DNA of 64,000 nucleotides from Paramoeba atlantica (GCA_977017575.1 CDRNVI010000076.1:1-64000); one strand, 5' to 3'. Shown: positions 35,253 through 49,934, counted from the stretch's first letter. Translations and numbers: made by a program. Notes: generated by a model from the letters alone, not told the origin.

Positions 35253-36664
35253 CAAGGCCTGAGCTGTGGTCGACCACCCGCTGAACTTAAGCATATCATT
35301 AAGCGGAGGAAAAGAAAACAACTGTGATTCCCCTAGTAGCGGCGAGCGAAGAGGGATTAGCCCAATCCGAATCGGATCACATCCGAATTGTGGGGTAAGA
35401 GGTCTCAGGAAAGCCTGGACACTCGGACAAGTCTTCCTGGAACGGAGCGCCATAGAGGGTGAGAGCCCCTTGATCCGAGTCCTCCTCAGGCGGGATTAAC
35501 TTGAGACTTGCGGAGTAGTACTGCTTGGGAATGCAGTGCGAAGGGCAGGTATACCTCTGCCAAGGCTAAATATCTTGGGAAGACCGATAGCATACAAGTA
35601 GCGTGAGCGAAAGATGAAAAGCACTTTGGAGAGAGAGTGAAATAGCACCTGAAGCCGTCATAAGATAAGGGATGTACCACTATCCAAGACGTGTGTAGGG
35701 CACCTCGGGGGCAACCCCGGGGTGTCTTCCGCACACGTCATGTCTGTCGCTGTTCCCACGCCGAGCAAGGGGGTTGGTGTGATTTCGCACCTTCGTCACT
35801 TTTGTACTCGAGCGTGTGGTTGGGACAGTCTTACCCTTCGGGAGGGATGAAACGGTGGAGATCTCGGCTGCGGCTCCGTCCTGGGTTTGGAGCGTCTCCC
35901 GCCCTCGGGTGGGGGCCTCCGGCTCGGATGGGGTTCGCGGCAGGAGCTCCCGTGTTCGCTCTCCACAGACAGACTTTGAGATGGCCATAGGCCACGATGG
36001 GGTTCATCCGCCCGTCTTGAAACACGGACCAAGGAGTCTAACAAGTATGCGAGTCATATACTGGAAAGGTATAAGGCGTACTGAAAGGGAAGCGCGTATG
36101 TCCGCGTGAGGTGTCAACCCGTTGTGCGGGGTTATGCCCCGCACCCGGGTGCAACACCGGCCGAGACTTGGCCATGGGCCGGGTTTTTGAGCCTGAGCAT
36201 ACATGTTGGGACCCGAAAGGTGGTGATCTATGCCTGAACAGGACGAAGCCGAGGGAAACCTGGGTGGAGGTCCGTAGCGATGTTGACGTGCAAATCACTC
36301 GTTGGATTTGGGTATAGGGGCGAAAGACTCATCGAACCACCTAGTAGCTGGTTCACCCCGAAGTTTCCCTCAGGATAGCTGGTGACAGTAAAGCAGTCGT
36401 GTGCGGTAAAGCAAATGATTAGAGGCATTGGCTTCAATTTGATGTCGACCTATTCTCAAACTTTAAACGTGCACAGCATTTGGCTTGCTTTCATGAAGCC
36501 AAAGGTAATGGATGATGTCACCAAGTGGGCCTCTTTCGGTAAGCGGAACAGGCGATGCGGAATGCTCCGCAAGGGAACTTAAGGCGCCTAAGTGCGGGCT
36601 CATAGATACCATGAAGGGTGTTCGTTGATCTAGACAGCAGGACGGTGGCCATGGAAGTCGGAAT

Positions 36665-36698
<34 letters not shown>

Positions 36699-37792
36699 TC
36701 AACCAGCCCCGAAAATGGATGGCGCTCAAGCCCGCCGCCGACAGTTCCCCGGAACTGTAACTGTGGGAGGGCACAAGAAACACAGTTCCGTGTAGGGGTG
36801 CGTGGAGGCAAAGCTGCGAAGCCTTTGGCGTGAGCCTGGGTGGAGCTGCCTCTAGTGCAGATCTTGGTTGTAGTAGCGAATATTCAACTGCGGAAATTCC
36901 GCGATATATCGTTGAAGGCTGAAGTGGGGAAGGGTTTCGTGTCAACGGCGATCGGACACGAGTCACTCGGTACTAAAGCCAACGTTGGACCGCACTTGTG
37001 GAACGGGGTGATGGCCGCCCGGGCGCCGCGTTCGCTCACCTCGTGTGGGCGGGCGTCGATGCCTGGGAACTCTACGGCTCCACCCAGTTGGCTGAAAGTA
37101 AAGCGGGCTTAACATTCCCGCAGCTGACCATGGGAATTTGAGGCGGTAACGCTTTTGAGACGATGCTGGTGACAGTGTGGGACGGGCCCGGAAGAGTTCT
37201 CTTTTCTTTTGAATGGACTTCCCCCTCCGTTGAGTTCGCGTCGTGCGGTGACGCGGAAGGGGATCCAGCAAAGCCATGCATTTGTGCGTGGTAGGGAAAC
37301 CGTCTCACGCTTCAGAAAAAGCCAGCGGGGTCCTATTTCCTGATGGCAGGCCGTACCCATATCCGCATCCGGTCCCCAAGCTTAGAAAGCTCTAGCCAAT
37401 AGAACAAGGTAGTCTAAGGGAAGTCGGCAAATTAGATGCGTATGCTCGCGAGAAGCATTGGCTCTGAAGGCAAAGCTGTTGGGAGCCGGCAAGTCCCTGG
37501 GCTCAAGGTCCTGGCTGACGTGCCCGCGTCGCGTGCTCCGCCCGCCTTGCGTGGGTGGGGCGTGTGTGCTGCGGTGTCACGCTTGACGGGGCCTCCAGGG
37601 ACTACGCCGACCCTTCGGGGACGGTGCAGCCGGGCAAACTCTCACAGCGCTGAATTGCTGTTTCAGAACTGCTTACCAAGGGGAATCCAACTGTATAATT
37701 AAAACACAGGCTTGCGACGCAGCCAAGTGCTGTATGACGCAAGCTGATTTCTGCCCAGTGCTCTGAATGTCAATGTGACGAGATTCACCTAC

Positions 37793-37849
<57 letters not shown>

Positions 37850-38594
37850 TTCTAATTAGAGACGCGCATGAATGGATTAATGAGATTCCCACTGTCCCTA
37901 GCTACCATCTAGCGAACCAACTGCGTCAAGGGAACGGTCTTGAATGATTAAGCGGGGAAAGAAGACCCTGTTGAGTTTGACTCCAGTCTCAGTTTGCCGG
38001 GCGACATAGGAGGTGTAGTCATAGGTGGGAGGTGCTCGAAAGGGTGCCGGTTCTGAAAAACCACTTCTTTTATCGTTGCTCGGCAAATCCAATGATAAGG
38101 CAAAGGGAGTTATGTCTTAAGGGGCTTCACGGCTCCCAGGGCATTCGTGCACCGTCCGAGTCCTACGGGAAATTCAACGGTGCCAACTCACCTGTTGTAG
38201 CTCTAAACCCAGGTGCGGATGTACCAGGGTGAGCCTATGTTTGGAGACAAGACTGAGATGGGGAGTTTGGCTGGGGCGGCATATCTGCTAAACGACAACG
38301 CAGGTGTCCTAAGGCGAGCTCAGTGAGGACAGAAACCTCACGTGGCGCACAAGGGCAAAAGCTCGCTTGATCTTAGACTTTCAGTACGAGTCTAGAATGT
38401 GAAAGCATGGCCAGCGATCCTTTGAGCACGTACATTCAGGTATAATGCCAGAGGTGTCATAAAAATTACCACAGGGATAACTGGCTTGTGGCAGCCAAGC
38501 GTTCCTAGCGACGTTGCCGTTTGATCCTTCGATGTCGGCTCTTCCTAGCCTTGCGCCGCAGTTGACGCAAAGGGTCGGATTGTTCACCCGGATG

Positions 38595-38638
<44 letters not shown>

Positions 38639-38946
38639 TTACCCTACTTAATCAAACATTTCGGCAGGTTTGCCGAGGGAAATACGAAGTAGTACGAGAG
38701 GAACTTTCGTTTCGCCTCCCTAGCAACAGCGGCCCTTTGAAAAGAGGCGCCGCAAGACCACCAGGCGATGATTAACAGCTGAACGCCTCTTAAGCTGGAA
38801 ATCAATCCCGAAGCAAACTTGGGCCTTCTAGGCCACTTGGGCGCAAAACGCGAGCGCGAAAACCATAATTACTCAAGTAATACGCGCGGTAGTAACCCTA
38901 CCCCTATGAAAGAGCGGAGCGTCCAATCACACCCGGAACAGACGAT
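35253..38946 (+). rRNA. 28S (LSU) rRNA, U4
   Basis: Same length and landmarks as U1; sarcin-ricin loop at 38691-38704. Confidence 0.95.
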
Positions 38947-38947
38947 T

Positions 38948-39971
38948 CCTTATGCACGACCTGGTGTAAGTGTTGGAGGAACCTCGGTTCCGACTCACTG
39001 AGCCCGTGTACGTGCCCATAGGTGCAATTTTGCAATTCAATCTACCTAACAAGGAGTAGGTAACAAGGCCTAACTTAGGCAACAACAAGGCAATAGTCTT
39101 GACACACACACTCAGATCCCTGCATGGGATCTCACAAACGTGCATTCCATATAAACAACCACAGGGGTGGTCAATAAAAAAGGACCCCACATTCTCGTCA
39201 CCAACATCCACGGTGAGTCCTGCACAACCCTCTCTCTTCAAGCTTACACAGCTTCCTCACTATATAAATGAAACAGATGTAGAGCACATAGCAGGTGTGC
39301 TATGTGTGATCATGTGTTGATACACTCTCACTCCACGGTCAAGTCTCAACAACCTCATGGTTGGGTCAGACACCCACTCACACGACAACAAAGTCCTTAT
39401 GCACGACCTGGTGTAAGTGTTGGAGGAACCTCGGTTCCGACTCACTGAGCCCGTGTACGTGCCCATAGGTGCAATTTTGCAATTCAATCTACCTAACAAG
39501 GAGTAAACAAAGATAACACAAAGGTGTTATGCCTTGATCACAGAGACAAAACCGTCTCGATCACAAAGACTCCGCATTACAGTGTGGGGTTCTCAGGAAC
39601 GTGCTTCTCATGTGCACAAGAATGTATGTGTTCCACATGCACGAGAGGTACATAAAGCGCTTCATGGTAGTCTCATGGTTGGGTCAGACACCCACTCACA
39701 CGACAACAAAGTCTTTATGCACGACCTGGTGTAAGTGTTGGAGGAACCTCGGTTCCGACTCACTGAGCCCGTGTACGTGCCCATAGGTGCAATTCAATCT
39801 ACGTAACAAGGAGTAAACAAAGATATGGGAGTAAACAAAGGCCATGCCTTGATCACAAAGACGCTCCGCATTACGGCGTGGGGATCTCAGGAACGTGCTT
39901 CTCATGTGCACAAGAACATGTGTGAATCAACACACTACCTTCTTACTTAACCTCTTTTACACACAGCTTGG
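38948..39971 (+). repeat. 3' spacer repeats and hairpin cluster, U4
   Basis: Segment copies start at 38948, 39395 and 39713; full-length third copy. Confidence 0.85.
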
Positions 39972-40698
39972 GTCTTACGGCATACACAAGAGTAGGTGCA
40001 TACGACGCATAAAACAAAAAAATCAGAATGATCTAGTTGAAAGAACCTCCGTTCCGACTCACTGTACTACCACTTTGTTCCACAGATCGCTCTGTTTTTA
40101 ACCGGATGGGAGTGGCTTAGTATGATTGAAATGGATTGAATGCGTAACGACGCCTCCAATCCCTCCACGGAGGCACGGCATCCACACCGCAGTGAGGATG
40201 ATGCGTGCGCAAGAGTTAGTACTGTCTGAGAATAAAAAAATCAACAAGGTACAGAAACTGTATCTCTATCGTTACCGTGTACATGCCTCTAAGTGCAATT
40301 TCGCAAATCAACGAAAACAAATGATCCTTCACAGGGCAGACATACTCATGACTCTGCTTTCAAGGCACTGCAGTCATGAGCTGCAGTCATTTTGGGGGCG
40401 AGGTTGTCCAGTGATTGACTGCTCGTTACACTCGCTTAGCGATGAATTCCGATCCTTCATCCCTTCGTCAAAGTCATCCCACTTCCGATTTACGTCATCT
40501 ATCTTCCCGGAATACGGGAAATTCGTTTTTGAGTGGGAATGTTCTATGAGAGAGAAAGCACTGAGTATGGAGAGGAAAGCTAGTGAACAAGAGAGCCAAA
40601 CTACAAATTTTATAAGTAGTGCACGTGAATTTGTTCCGTACATCGATAAGTAGCGTACCTGGATAAGTAGCGTGCTTGGGGGCACAGATGGGCGTTGT

Positions 40699-41374
40699 AG
40701 TAGTTTGGATGAGTACTCATCGAAACGACCTCTGCACATGGTACTTTGGATGAGTACTTTTCACTATATTACCAACGTCTGACTCTGTAAGGCTAAACTG
40801 TGAACGTAGCCCTGGGACACGTGTGCTTCTCTCTAGATTCGTGGGAAGCAATTTGCGAAGCCCAACTACTTGATAACAAATTTTAGTACCCATTTTGGCC
40901 GCGCGGGGGCCCCCGCGTGAGCGGGGGTGCGCGCGGCCGCGAAACGGCGAGGGACCGCGTGAGCGGGCCTGAGCCGCACCCCGCGTAGGATTCCCCTGTG
41001 CGTCGTTAGTGGGAAGCAATTTGCGAAGCTCACCGAATTTCGTAGTTTTCTCTACGCAGGCGTTGTCAACGTATGTAGTGAAGTGTAGGATACTGAACGC
41101 ACGGAAAACGAAAATCAAAAAAAAATCTTGGGTGTTCCACAAAAGTCCTTGACTTATGCAAAAGTCCTTGACTTCCACCGGCGCTGAGAACCTATGTCTG
41201 CCACTTCCGCAGGATTGTGTATTTTTGTACTATATTGCATCACCTATAACCTGGCAACAATTTACGTGATTGCTGACTACGGAAGAAAGTACTCATGAGA
41301 TGCGCCACGGAAGAAAGTACTCATCCAAAGTACCATGTGCAGAGGTCGTTTCAATGAGTACTCATCCAAACTAC
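40699..41374. repeat. Segment bounded by 60-bp inverted repeats, U4
   Basis: Arms at 40699-40759 and 41315-41374. Confidence 0.8.
40841..41029. repeat. GC-rich GTGA-loop hairpins between direct repeats, U4
   Basis: The hairpin block begins at 40897, in the mismatch version of hairpin 2. Confidence 0.8.
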
Positions 41375-41703
41375 CGTGTGAAGAGGTCGTTTCGATGAGT
41401 ACTCATCCAAACTACCATGTGAGGAGGTCGTTTCGATGAGTACTCATCCAAACTACCATGTGAAGAGGTCGTTTCAATGAGTACTCATCCAAACTACCAT
41501 GTGAAGAGGTCGTTTCAATGAGTACTCATCCAAACTACCATGTGAAGAGGTCGTTTCAATGAGTACGCATCCAAACTACCATGTGAAGAGGTCGTTTCAA
41601 TGAGTACTCATCCAAACTACCATGTGAAGAGGTCGTTTCAATGAGTACTCATCCAAACTACCATGTGAAGAGGTCATTTCGATGAGTACTCATCCAAACT
41701 ACC
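41315..41703 (+). repeat. 41-bp tandem repeat array, 9.5 copies, U4
   Basis: Same variant order as U2 and U3. Confidence 0.95.
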
Positions 41704-41848
41704 ATTACAACGCGATTTATGGTAGTTTGGATGAGTACTTCCATTTTCGTCGGAGGCCGGTGATAGTAGTTTGGATGAGTACTCATCGAAACTACCACAA
41801 CCCCCTAGGAGGTAATGGTAGTTTGGATGAGTACTCATCGGAACTACC
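41704..41848. repeat. Palindrome cluster, U4
   Basis: Last palindrome at 41817-41848. Confidence 0.85.
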
Positions 41849-41879
41849 ACAATCCCCACAGATGCATCGAGCTCCCTCT

Positions 41880-42258
41880 GAAAAAGTGACAGCTGGCCAC
41901 CCTATGAAAAAGTGGCCACCTGGCCCCGCTTTGAAAAAGTGGCCACCTGGCCACCCTATGAAAAAGTGGCCACCTGGCCACCCTATAAAAAAGTGGCCAC
42001 CTGGCCACCCTATGAAAAAGTGGCCAGCTAGCCACCCTATAAAAAAGTGGCCACCTGGCCACCCTATGCGTAACCTGGCCACCCCATAAAAAAGGGGCCA
42101 CCTGGCCACCCTATCGAAAAGTAGCCACCTGGCCACCCTATGAAAAAGTGGCCACCTGGCCACCCTATGAAAAAGTGGCCACCTGGCCGCCCTATGAAAA
42201 AGTGGCCACCTGGCCGCCCTATGAAGAAGTGGCCACCTGGCCACCCTATGAAAAAGTG
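41880..42258. repeat. 27-bp tandem repeat array, ~14 copies, U4
   Basis: Compared with U3, two repeats are added before the GCGTAACC interruption. One has CAGCTAGCCACCCTAT, a hybrid of the CAGCTAGCC and CACCCTAT variants. Confidence 0.95.
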
Positions 42259-43279
42259 TGGTGTCCGGGTGATAGCCAGGCACGATCCAAAATTTACTGC
42301 TTTTAGCCGCGTGCTCCAGGCTATGAAATCATAGCTTTTGCCGCACTGCACACTTTTTAGGCTGTGCGCACTACGGACGGCACATCGGCCAAGCATCCAA
42401 TGATCATTTGTTAGTGTGTATGGGTATTTACCCTAGTTTCCTAGTGTTTCGTTGTGTTAACACTGGGTAACTCCATACGCGGGAAAGAATCTGTCCTACT
42501 TTTTTAGCACCTTGATTTATTGGTGACGGGCAGACTCTTTCCGCGGCATTCCTCACACCCTAGTTCTTTGGCGCCTTGTTTTGTTGCCGCCGGGTGCTGG
42601 AATTGCTATTTTTGGAGATGAAAAAGGTCCAAAAAGTTGTTCACCCACTCACTGTAATCCTGTAAGAAACCCCTTTTGTCCTACAAGTGGGGTCGTAGCG
42701 CAAGCTTCTCTCGCGAGAGACTTCCCTATGTCGGTCCTCGTACTCTTTTGAAGCGGGGCTGAGACAACTTTCACACCGTTGGCGGTGCAGGTGGTGAAAG
42801 AGAAAAAATTAGAGATCAGCAATGAGGGGATTCACGCGGCGACGTAGGCATTGAACAAGGGTTTTCTTTCTCAAAAGTTTCTACAGAAAGTGTGTGTTTC
42901 CACTCACGCACCTCACTGGAGACACCCCATTAACTGGGTAGCGCGAGACTTGCTAACCAACGCTTAAGTGAATCTCGTGTTGCGTCAGGCTCTGCTTTGC
43001 TTGTATTCGCTAAAACTACACTGCTCCGGATTGTTAGAATTGAAGATTTTTATGCTTTGGTCTCTGCTGGAGATGGGGTAGGATTATCTCTCCCACCTGA
43101 CACATCCAAAAGGATATCTAGACAACATCATCCCGTTCGGTTAATAAGAAAGGGGTGCTTAACGAAAAAGTGGTGCTTAGCAAAGAAGGGGTGGGTTGCC
43201 TGGAAAAGTAACGTACCTTCTTGGTTTCCCGAAACGATTTATTCCGTGAGATCCCGATGATTAGTCCTTCCCGAGATGG

Positions 43280-43472
43280 AAAAAGTGGCCACCTGGCCAC
43301 CCCCCAAAAAAAGTGGCCACCTGGCCACCCCCCAAAAAAAGTGGCCACCTGGCCACCCCCCAAAAAAAGTGGCCACCTGGCCACCCCCCCAAAAAAAGTG
43401 GCCACCTGGCCACCCCCCCAAAAAAAGTGGCCACCTGGCCACCCCCCCAAAAAAAGTGGCCACCTGGCCACC
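43280..43472. repeat. Promoter-proximal 28/29-bp repeat array, 7 copies, U4
   Basis: Same copy number and linker order as U1. Confidence 0.95.
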
Positions 43473-43493
43473 AAAAACACGGTTTGCATTTTG

Positions 43494-43502
43494 TATATAT
43501 AA
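43494..43502 (+). promoter_or_regulatory. Candidate polymerase I promoter element, U4/U5
   Basis: TATATATAA, 231 bp before the U5 18S. Positional inference only. Confidence 0.25.
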
Positions 43503-43733
43503 GATGAAAAAAATTTTGGATGGTTCGACCCGTAATTGAAAGTGAGGCGAAAGTGCCCACAAGTCGCAACGCAGCTCACTCGTATGATTGAATACATCTT
43601 GTGGCTTCCTAGTAAGCCGATGTATGCACGATGAGGAACAGAAATACAGTCCCATTGAGATGGGTACTACATTGAACCTTGCAGTTTACTGTGAGGGAAC
43701 AGATTGAGAGAGGAATCACCCTCCCTTTCAAGA

Positions 43734-45758
43734 AACCTGGTTGATTCTGCCAGTAGTCATATGCTTGTTTCAAGGATTAAGCCATGCAAGCCTAAGAGTA
43801 ACTGAGACAATAGGAGGTCTGCGAACGGCTCATTATATCAGAAATGATCTACCGGGAGAATTGCAGTGAAAACTGCTTGAATGGATAACTTCGCGAAAGG
43901 CGAAGCTAATACATGTACGTCACGTGACACATTCCATTCAACCACTGCGGGGAAACCCAAGGTGGGGAATGTGGCTCGCGAATGGTTGGTACAAAGACCG
44001 ACGCCAGTAATGGCAGTGTCGTAAATTGATGAATCAAACCATTCAGCAAAAGCGCACCTTTGGTGTGCGAGTCCCGACGAATTTCTGCCCTATCAGCTTT
44101 TGACGGTAGTGTAGTGGACTACCGTGGCGATAACGGGTACGGGGAATTAGGGTTCGATTCCGGAGAGGGAGCCTGAGAAACAGCTACCACTTCTACGGAG
44201 GGCAGCAGGCGCGTAAATTGCCCAATGCCAAATTGGTGAGGCAGCGAAGAGAAATAGCGTCCCCGCCTCTTTGAGTGTGGGGTTCGCAATGGGTGGTACG
44301 TAAACCCACCAACGAGTAACAATTGGAGGACAAGTCTGGTGCCAGCACCCGCGGTAATTCCAGCTCCAATAGCGTATATTAACGTTGTTGCTGTTAAAGG
44401 GTTCGTAGTTGAATTCAGAGTGGTGAAAGTTTGCTGCCTCGGCAGCTCTTCCTCACCACTCTGTCCTAGACGGGGCCGGAGTCTGCGGAAGCGTCCCTTC
44501 AGTGGTGACGTGGAAGCGGTTGGCCGAAGAGGCTAACATCCCACATGCAACGCATGTCGAGACCGCCCGTCGTTATCACTGTGAAGAAAACAGCGTGTTC
44601 AAAGCAGCCGCCTGCGGCTGGATGATAAAGCATGGAATGACAAAGCATCGACCACTGGGTCAGTCTTTTGTCGGTTTTTACGACCCAACATGGGTAATCG
44701 GTTGGCGAAGTGTTAATTTCCGTCACCTTGTGTGATGGAAAGCTTCGTCGAACACGGGATCAATGGGGGTTGTCGGGGGAAAACGTATCTGAGCGTGAGA
44801 GGTGAAATTCTTAGACCGCTCGGGGACGAACTTATGCGAAGGCATTTTCCAAGTATACCTTCATCAATCAAGAACTAAAGTGTGGAGATCGAAGATGATT
44901 AGATACCATTGTAGTCCACGACTGCAAACGATGACGCCCATGGATCGGATAGCATTTTGCTCTGATGGGATCTTTTCGGCACTGCTCCCCCTTCAACGCG
45001 AAAGCTGAGGCTATGGTCTCATGGGGGAGTACGTTCGCAAGGCTGAAACTTAAAGAAATTGACGGAATGGCACCACCAGGCGTGGAGTGTGCGGTTTAAT
45101 TTGACTCAACACGGGGAACCTTACCAGGACAGGACAACGGTAGGATTGACAGATTGAGAGTTCTTTCTTAATTCGTTTGACGGTGGTGCATGGCCGCTTT
45201 TGGTCGGTGAAGTGATTTGTTTGGTTGATTCCTTTAACGGACGAGACCCAATCCGCTTACTAGGGGCACCATCTACCGAAAGGTAAACGGAAGCGAGGGG
45301 ATTCGTCCCACTCGTCTTCCCAGATAGTGCATCCCCTTCTTCGCGGCATTCCGTGCGCCTTAGCACGGTGGCATTTTGGGCAACAGCAGGTCCGTGATGC
45401 TCCTAAATGTCCTGGGCGACACGCGCACTACAATGACAAAGTGAATGAGTGAAGCCTTTTTGGTCCTTCTTCGAAAGAAGTGGGGAAACTGAGAAAACTC
45501 TGTCGTGCTTGGGATCGAAGCTTGCAATTATTCTTCTTGAACGAGGAATGCCTAGTAGACGTGCTTCATCAAAGCGCATTGACTACGTCCCTGCCATTTG
45601 TACACACCGCCCGTCGTTGTTACCGATGCCAGTTGGATAAAGGTTAACGGACTTGCGATCCCTTCGAGGATTGTGGGAAAGTTAACCCATATTTAACTAG
45701 TAGAGGAAGCAAAAGTCGTAACAAGGTAGCTGTAGGTGAACCTGCAGCTGGATCATTT
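43734..45758 (+). rRNA. 18S (SSU) rRNA, U5
   Basis: Complete, 2,025 nt, same ends as U2. Confidence 0.98.
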
Positions 45759-46011
45759 CGAAAGTTTTCGAACCTTGAACAACAGGCACACCGTACGGTG
45801 CGTCCTAACACAGCCCTCCCGAGTGCTCGTTTGCGCTCGGGGAAGGGAAACCGTCTGTTCCAAACCCCGTTCGCGGGGTTTGGGGGGACTCTTTTTTTGT
45901 TCCTCCTCGTCGACGGCGCAAGCCGTAGACGGCTCAAGGGGGTTTACTCGGCCCGGTGCTACGCGTGGGGGGGAAACCCCCCACGCGCCCGGATGAAACC
46001 GAGTCATGTAT
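45759..46011 (+). other. ITS1, U5
   Basis: 253 bp, no length change. Confidence 0.9.
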
Positions 46012-46171
46012 AACTTATGACGGTGGATGTCTTGGCTTCCCAATCGATGAAGGACGCGGCAATATGCGATAATTCGTACGCATTGCAGAATCAAGCGTAG
46101 TACTAAACCTTTGAACGCAACATGTGTGCTGGGTCTCGCACTCAAGCACGTCCACAGTTCAGTGCCGATAA
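46012..46171 (+). rRNA. 5.8S rRNA, U5
   Basis: Identical blocks to U1. Confidence 0.96.
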
Positions 46172-46240
46172 CCTTGCTGGGGAACGACACGTGCCCTGAA
46201 ATCGAATTCCGTTGGTGTCTCACACCAAAGAAACCATTTT
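46172..46240 (+). other. ITS2, U5
   Basis: About 69 bp. Confidence 0.85.
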
Positions 46241-47652
46241 CAAGGCCTGAGCTGTGGTCGACCACCCGCTGAACTTAAGCATATCATTAAGCGGAGGAAA
46301 AGAAAACAACTGTGATTCCCCTAGTAGCGGCGAGCGAAGAGGGATTAGCCCAATCCGAATCGGATCACATCCGAATTGTGGGGTAAGAGGTCTCAGGAAA
46401 GCCTGGACACTCGGACAAGTCTTCCTGGAACGGAGCGCCATAGAGGGTGAGAGCCCCTTGATCCGAGTCCTCCTCAGGCGGGATTAACTTGAGACTTGCG
46501 GAGTAGTACTGCTTGGGAATGCAGTGCGAAGGGCAGGTATACCTCTGCCAAGGCTAAATATCTTGGGAAGACCGATAGCATACAAGTAGCGTGAGCGAAA
46601 GATGAAAAGCACTTTGGAGAGAGAGTGAAATAGCACCTGAAGCCGTCATAAGATAAGGGATGTACCACTATCCAAGACGTGTGTAGGGCACCTCGGGGGC
46701 AACCCCGGGGTGTCTTCCGCACACGTCATGTCTGTCGCTGTTCCCACGCCGAGCAAGGGGGTTGGTGTGATTTCGCACCTTCGTCACTTTTGTACTCGAG
46801 CGTGTGGTTGGGACAGTCTTACCCTTCGGGAGGGATGAAACGGTGGAGATCTCGGCTGCGGCTCCGTCCTGGGTTTGGAGCGTCTCCCGCCCTCGGGTGG
46901 GGGCCTCCGGCTCGGATGGGGTTCGCGGCAGGAGCTCCCGTGTTCGCTCTCCACAGACAGACTTTGAGATGGCCATAGGCCACGATGGGGTTCATCCGCC
47001 CGTCTTGAAACACGGACCAAGGAGTCTAACAAGTATGCGAGTCATATACTGGAAAGGTATAAGGCGTACTGAAAGGGAAGCGCGTATGTCCGCGTGAGGT
47101 GTCAACCCGTTGTGCGGGGTTATGCCCCGCACCCGGGTGCAACACCGGCCGAGACTTGGCCATGGGCCGGGTTTTTGAGCCTGAGCATACATGTTGGGAC
47201 CCGAAAGGTGGTGATCTATGCCTGAACAGGACGAAGCCGAGGGAAACCTGGGTGGAGGTCCGTAGCGATGTTGACGTGCAAATCACTCGTTGGATTTGGG
47301 TATAGGGGCGAAAGACTCATCGAACCACCTAGTAGCTGGTTCACCCCGAAGTTTCCCTCAGGATAGCTGGTGACAGTAAAGCAGTCGTGTGCGGTAAAGC
47401 AAATGATTAGAGGCATTGGCTTCAATTTGATGTCGACCTATTCTCAAACTTTAAACGTGCACAGCATTTGGCTTGCTTTCATGAAGCCAAAGGTAATGGA
47501 TGATGTCACCAAGTGGGCCTCTTTCGGTAAGCGGAACAGGCGATGCGGAATGCTCCGCAAGGGAACTTAAGGCGCCTAAGTGCGGGCTCATAGATACCAT
47601 GAAGGGTGTTCGTTGATCTAGACAGCAGGACGGTGGCCATGGAAGTCGGAAT

Positions 47653-47686
<34 letters not shown>

Positions 47687-48780
47687 TCAACCAGCCCCGA
47701 AAATGGATGGCGCTCAAGCCCGCCGCCGACAGTTCCCCGGAACTGTAACTGTGGGAGGGCACAAGAAACACAGTTCCGTGTAGGGGTGCGTGGAGGCAAA
47801 GCTGCGAAGCCTTTGGCGTGAGCCTGGGTGGAGCTGCCTCTAGTGCAGATCTTGGTTGTAGTAGCGAATATTCAACTGCGGAAATTCCGCGATATATCGT
47901 TGAAGGCTGAAGTGGGGAAGGGTTTCGTGTCAACGGCGATCGGACACGAGTCACTCGGTACTAAAGCCAACGTTGGACCGCACTTGTGGAACGGGGTGAT
48001 GGCCGCCCGGGCGCCGCGTTCGCTCACCTCGTGTGGGCGGGCGTCGATGCCTGGGAACTCTACGGCTCCACCCAGTTGGCTGAAAGTAAAGCGGGCTTAA
48101 CATTCCCGCAGCTGACCATGGGAATTTGAGGCGGTAACGCTTTTGAGACGATGCTGGTGACAGTGTGGGACGGGCCCGGAAGAGTTCTCTTTTCTTTTGA
48201 ATGGACTTCCCCCTCCGTTGAGTTCGCGTCGTGCGGTGACGCGGAAGGGGATCCAGCAAAGCCATGCATTTGTGCGTGGTAGGGAAACCGTCTCACGCTT
48301 CAGAAAAAGCCAGCGGGGTCCTATTTCCTGATGGCAGGCCGTACCCATATCCGCATCCGGTCCCCAAGCTTAGAAAGCTCTAGCCAATAGAACAAGGTAG
48401 TCTAAGGGAAGTCGGCAAATTAGATGCGTATGCTCGCGAGAAGCATTGGCTCTGAAGGCAAAGCTGTTGGGAGCCGGCAAGTCCCTGGGCTCAAGGTCCT
48501 GGCTGACGTGCCCGCGTCGCGTGCTCCGCCCGCCTTGCGTGGGTGGGGCGTGTGTGCTGCGGTGTCACGCTTGACGGGGCCTCCAGGGACTACGCCGACC
48601 CTTCGGGGACGGTGCAGCCGGGCAAACTCTCACAGCGCTGAATTGCTGTTTCAGAACTGCTTACCAAGGGGAATCCAACTGTATAATTAAAACACAGGCT
48701 TGCGACGCAGCCAAGTGCTGTATGACGCAAGCTGATTTCTGCCCAGTGCTCTGAATGTCAATGTGACGAGATTCACCTAC

Positions 48781-48837
<57 letters not shown>

Positions 48838-49582
48838 TTCTAATTAGAGACGCGCATGAATGGATTAATGAGATTCCCACTGTCCCTAGCTACCATCTAG
48901 CGAACCAACTGCGTCAAGGGAACGGTCTTGAATGATTAAGCGGGGAAAGAAGACCCTGTTGAGTTTGACTCCAGTCTCAGTTTGCCGGGCGACATAGGAG
49001 GTGTAGTCATAGGTGGGAGGTGCTCGAAAGGGTGCCGGTTCTGAAAAACCACTTCTTTTATCGTTGCTCGGCAAATCCAATGATAAGGCAAAGGGAGTTA
49101 TGTCTTAAGGGGCTTCACGGCTCCCAGGGCATTCGTGCACCGTCCGAGTCCTACGGGAAATTCAACGGTGCCAACTCACCTGTTGTAGCTCTAAACCCAG
49201 GTGCGGATGTACCAGGGTGAGCCTATGTTTGGAGACAAGACTGAGATGGGGAGTTTGGCTGGGGCGGCATATCTGCTAAACGACAACGCAGGTGTCCTAA
49301 GGCGAGCTCAGTGAGGACAGAAACCTCACGTGGCGCACAAGGGCAAAAGCTCGCTTGATCTTAGACTTTCAGTACGAGTCTAGAATGTGAAAGCATGGCC
49401 AGCGATCCTTTGAGCACGTACATTCAGGTATAATGCCAGAGGTGTCATAAAAATTACCACAGGGATAACTGGCTTGTGGCAGCCAAGCGTTCCTAGCGAC
49501 GTTGCCGTTTGATCCTTCGATGTCGGCTCTTCCTAGCCTTGCGCCGCAGTTGACGCAAAGGGTCGGATTGTTCACCCGGATG

Positions 49583-49626
<44 letters not shown>

Positions 49627-49934
49627 TTACCCTACTTAATCAAACATTTCGGCAGGTTTGCCGAGGGAAATACGAAGTAGTACGAGAGGAACTTTCGTTT
49701 CGCCTCCCTAGCAACAGCGGCCCTTTGAAAAGAGGCGCCGCAAGACCACCAGGCGATGATTAACAGCTGAACGCCTCTTAAGCTGGAAATCAATCCCGAA
49801 GCAAACTTGGGCCTTCTAGGCCACTTGGGCGCAAAACGCGAGCGCGAAAACCATAATTACTCAAGTAATACGCGCGGTAGTAACCCTACCCCTATGAAAG
49901 AGCGGAGCGTCCAATCACACCCGGAACAGACGAT
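46241..49934 (+). rRNA. 28S (LSU) rRNA, U5
   Basis: Same length and landmarks as U1; sarcin-ricin loop at 49679-49692. Confidence 0.95.

Larger units (their letters stand above)
38947..43733 (+). other. rDNA intergenic spacer, U4 (4,787 bp)
   Basis: 54 bp longer than U2/U3 through two extra 27-bp repeats. Unique stretches without recognisable genes: 39972-40698 and 42259-43279. Confidence 0.95.
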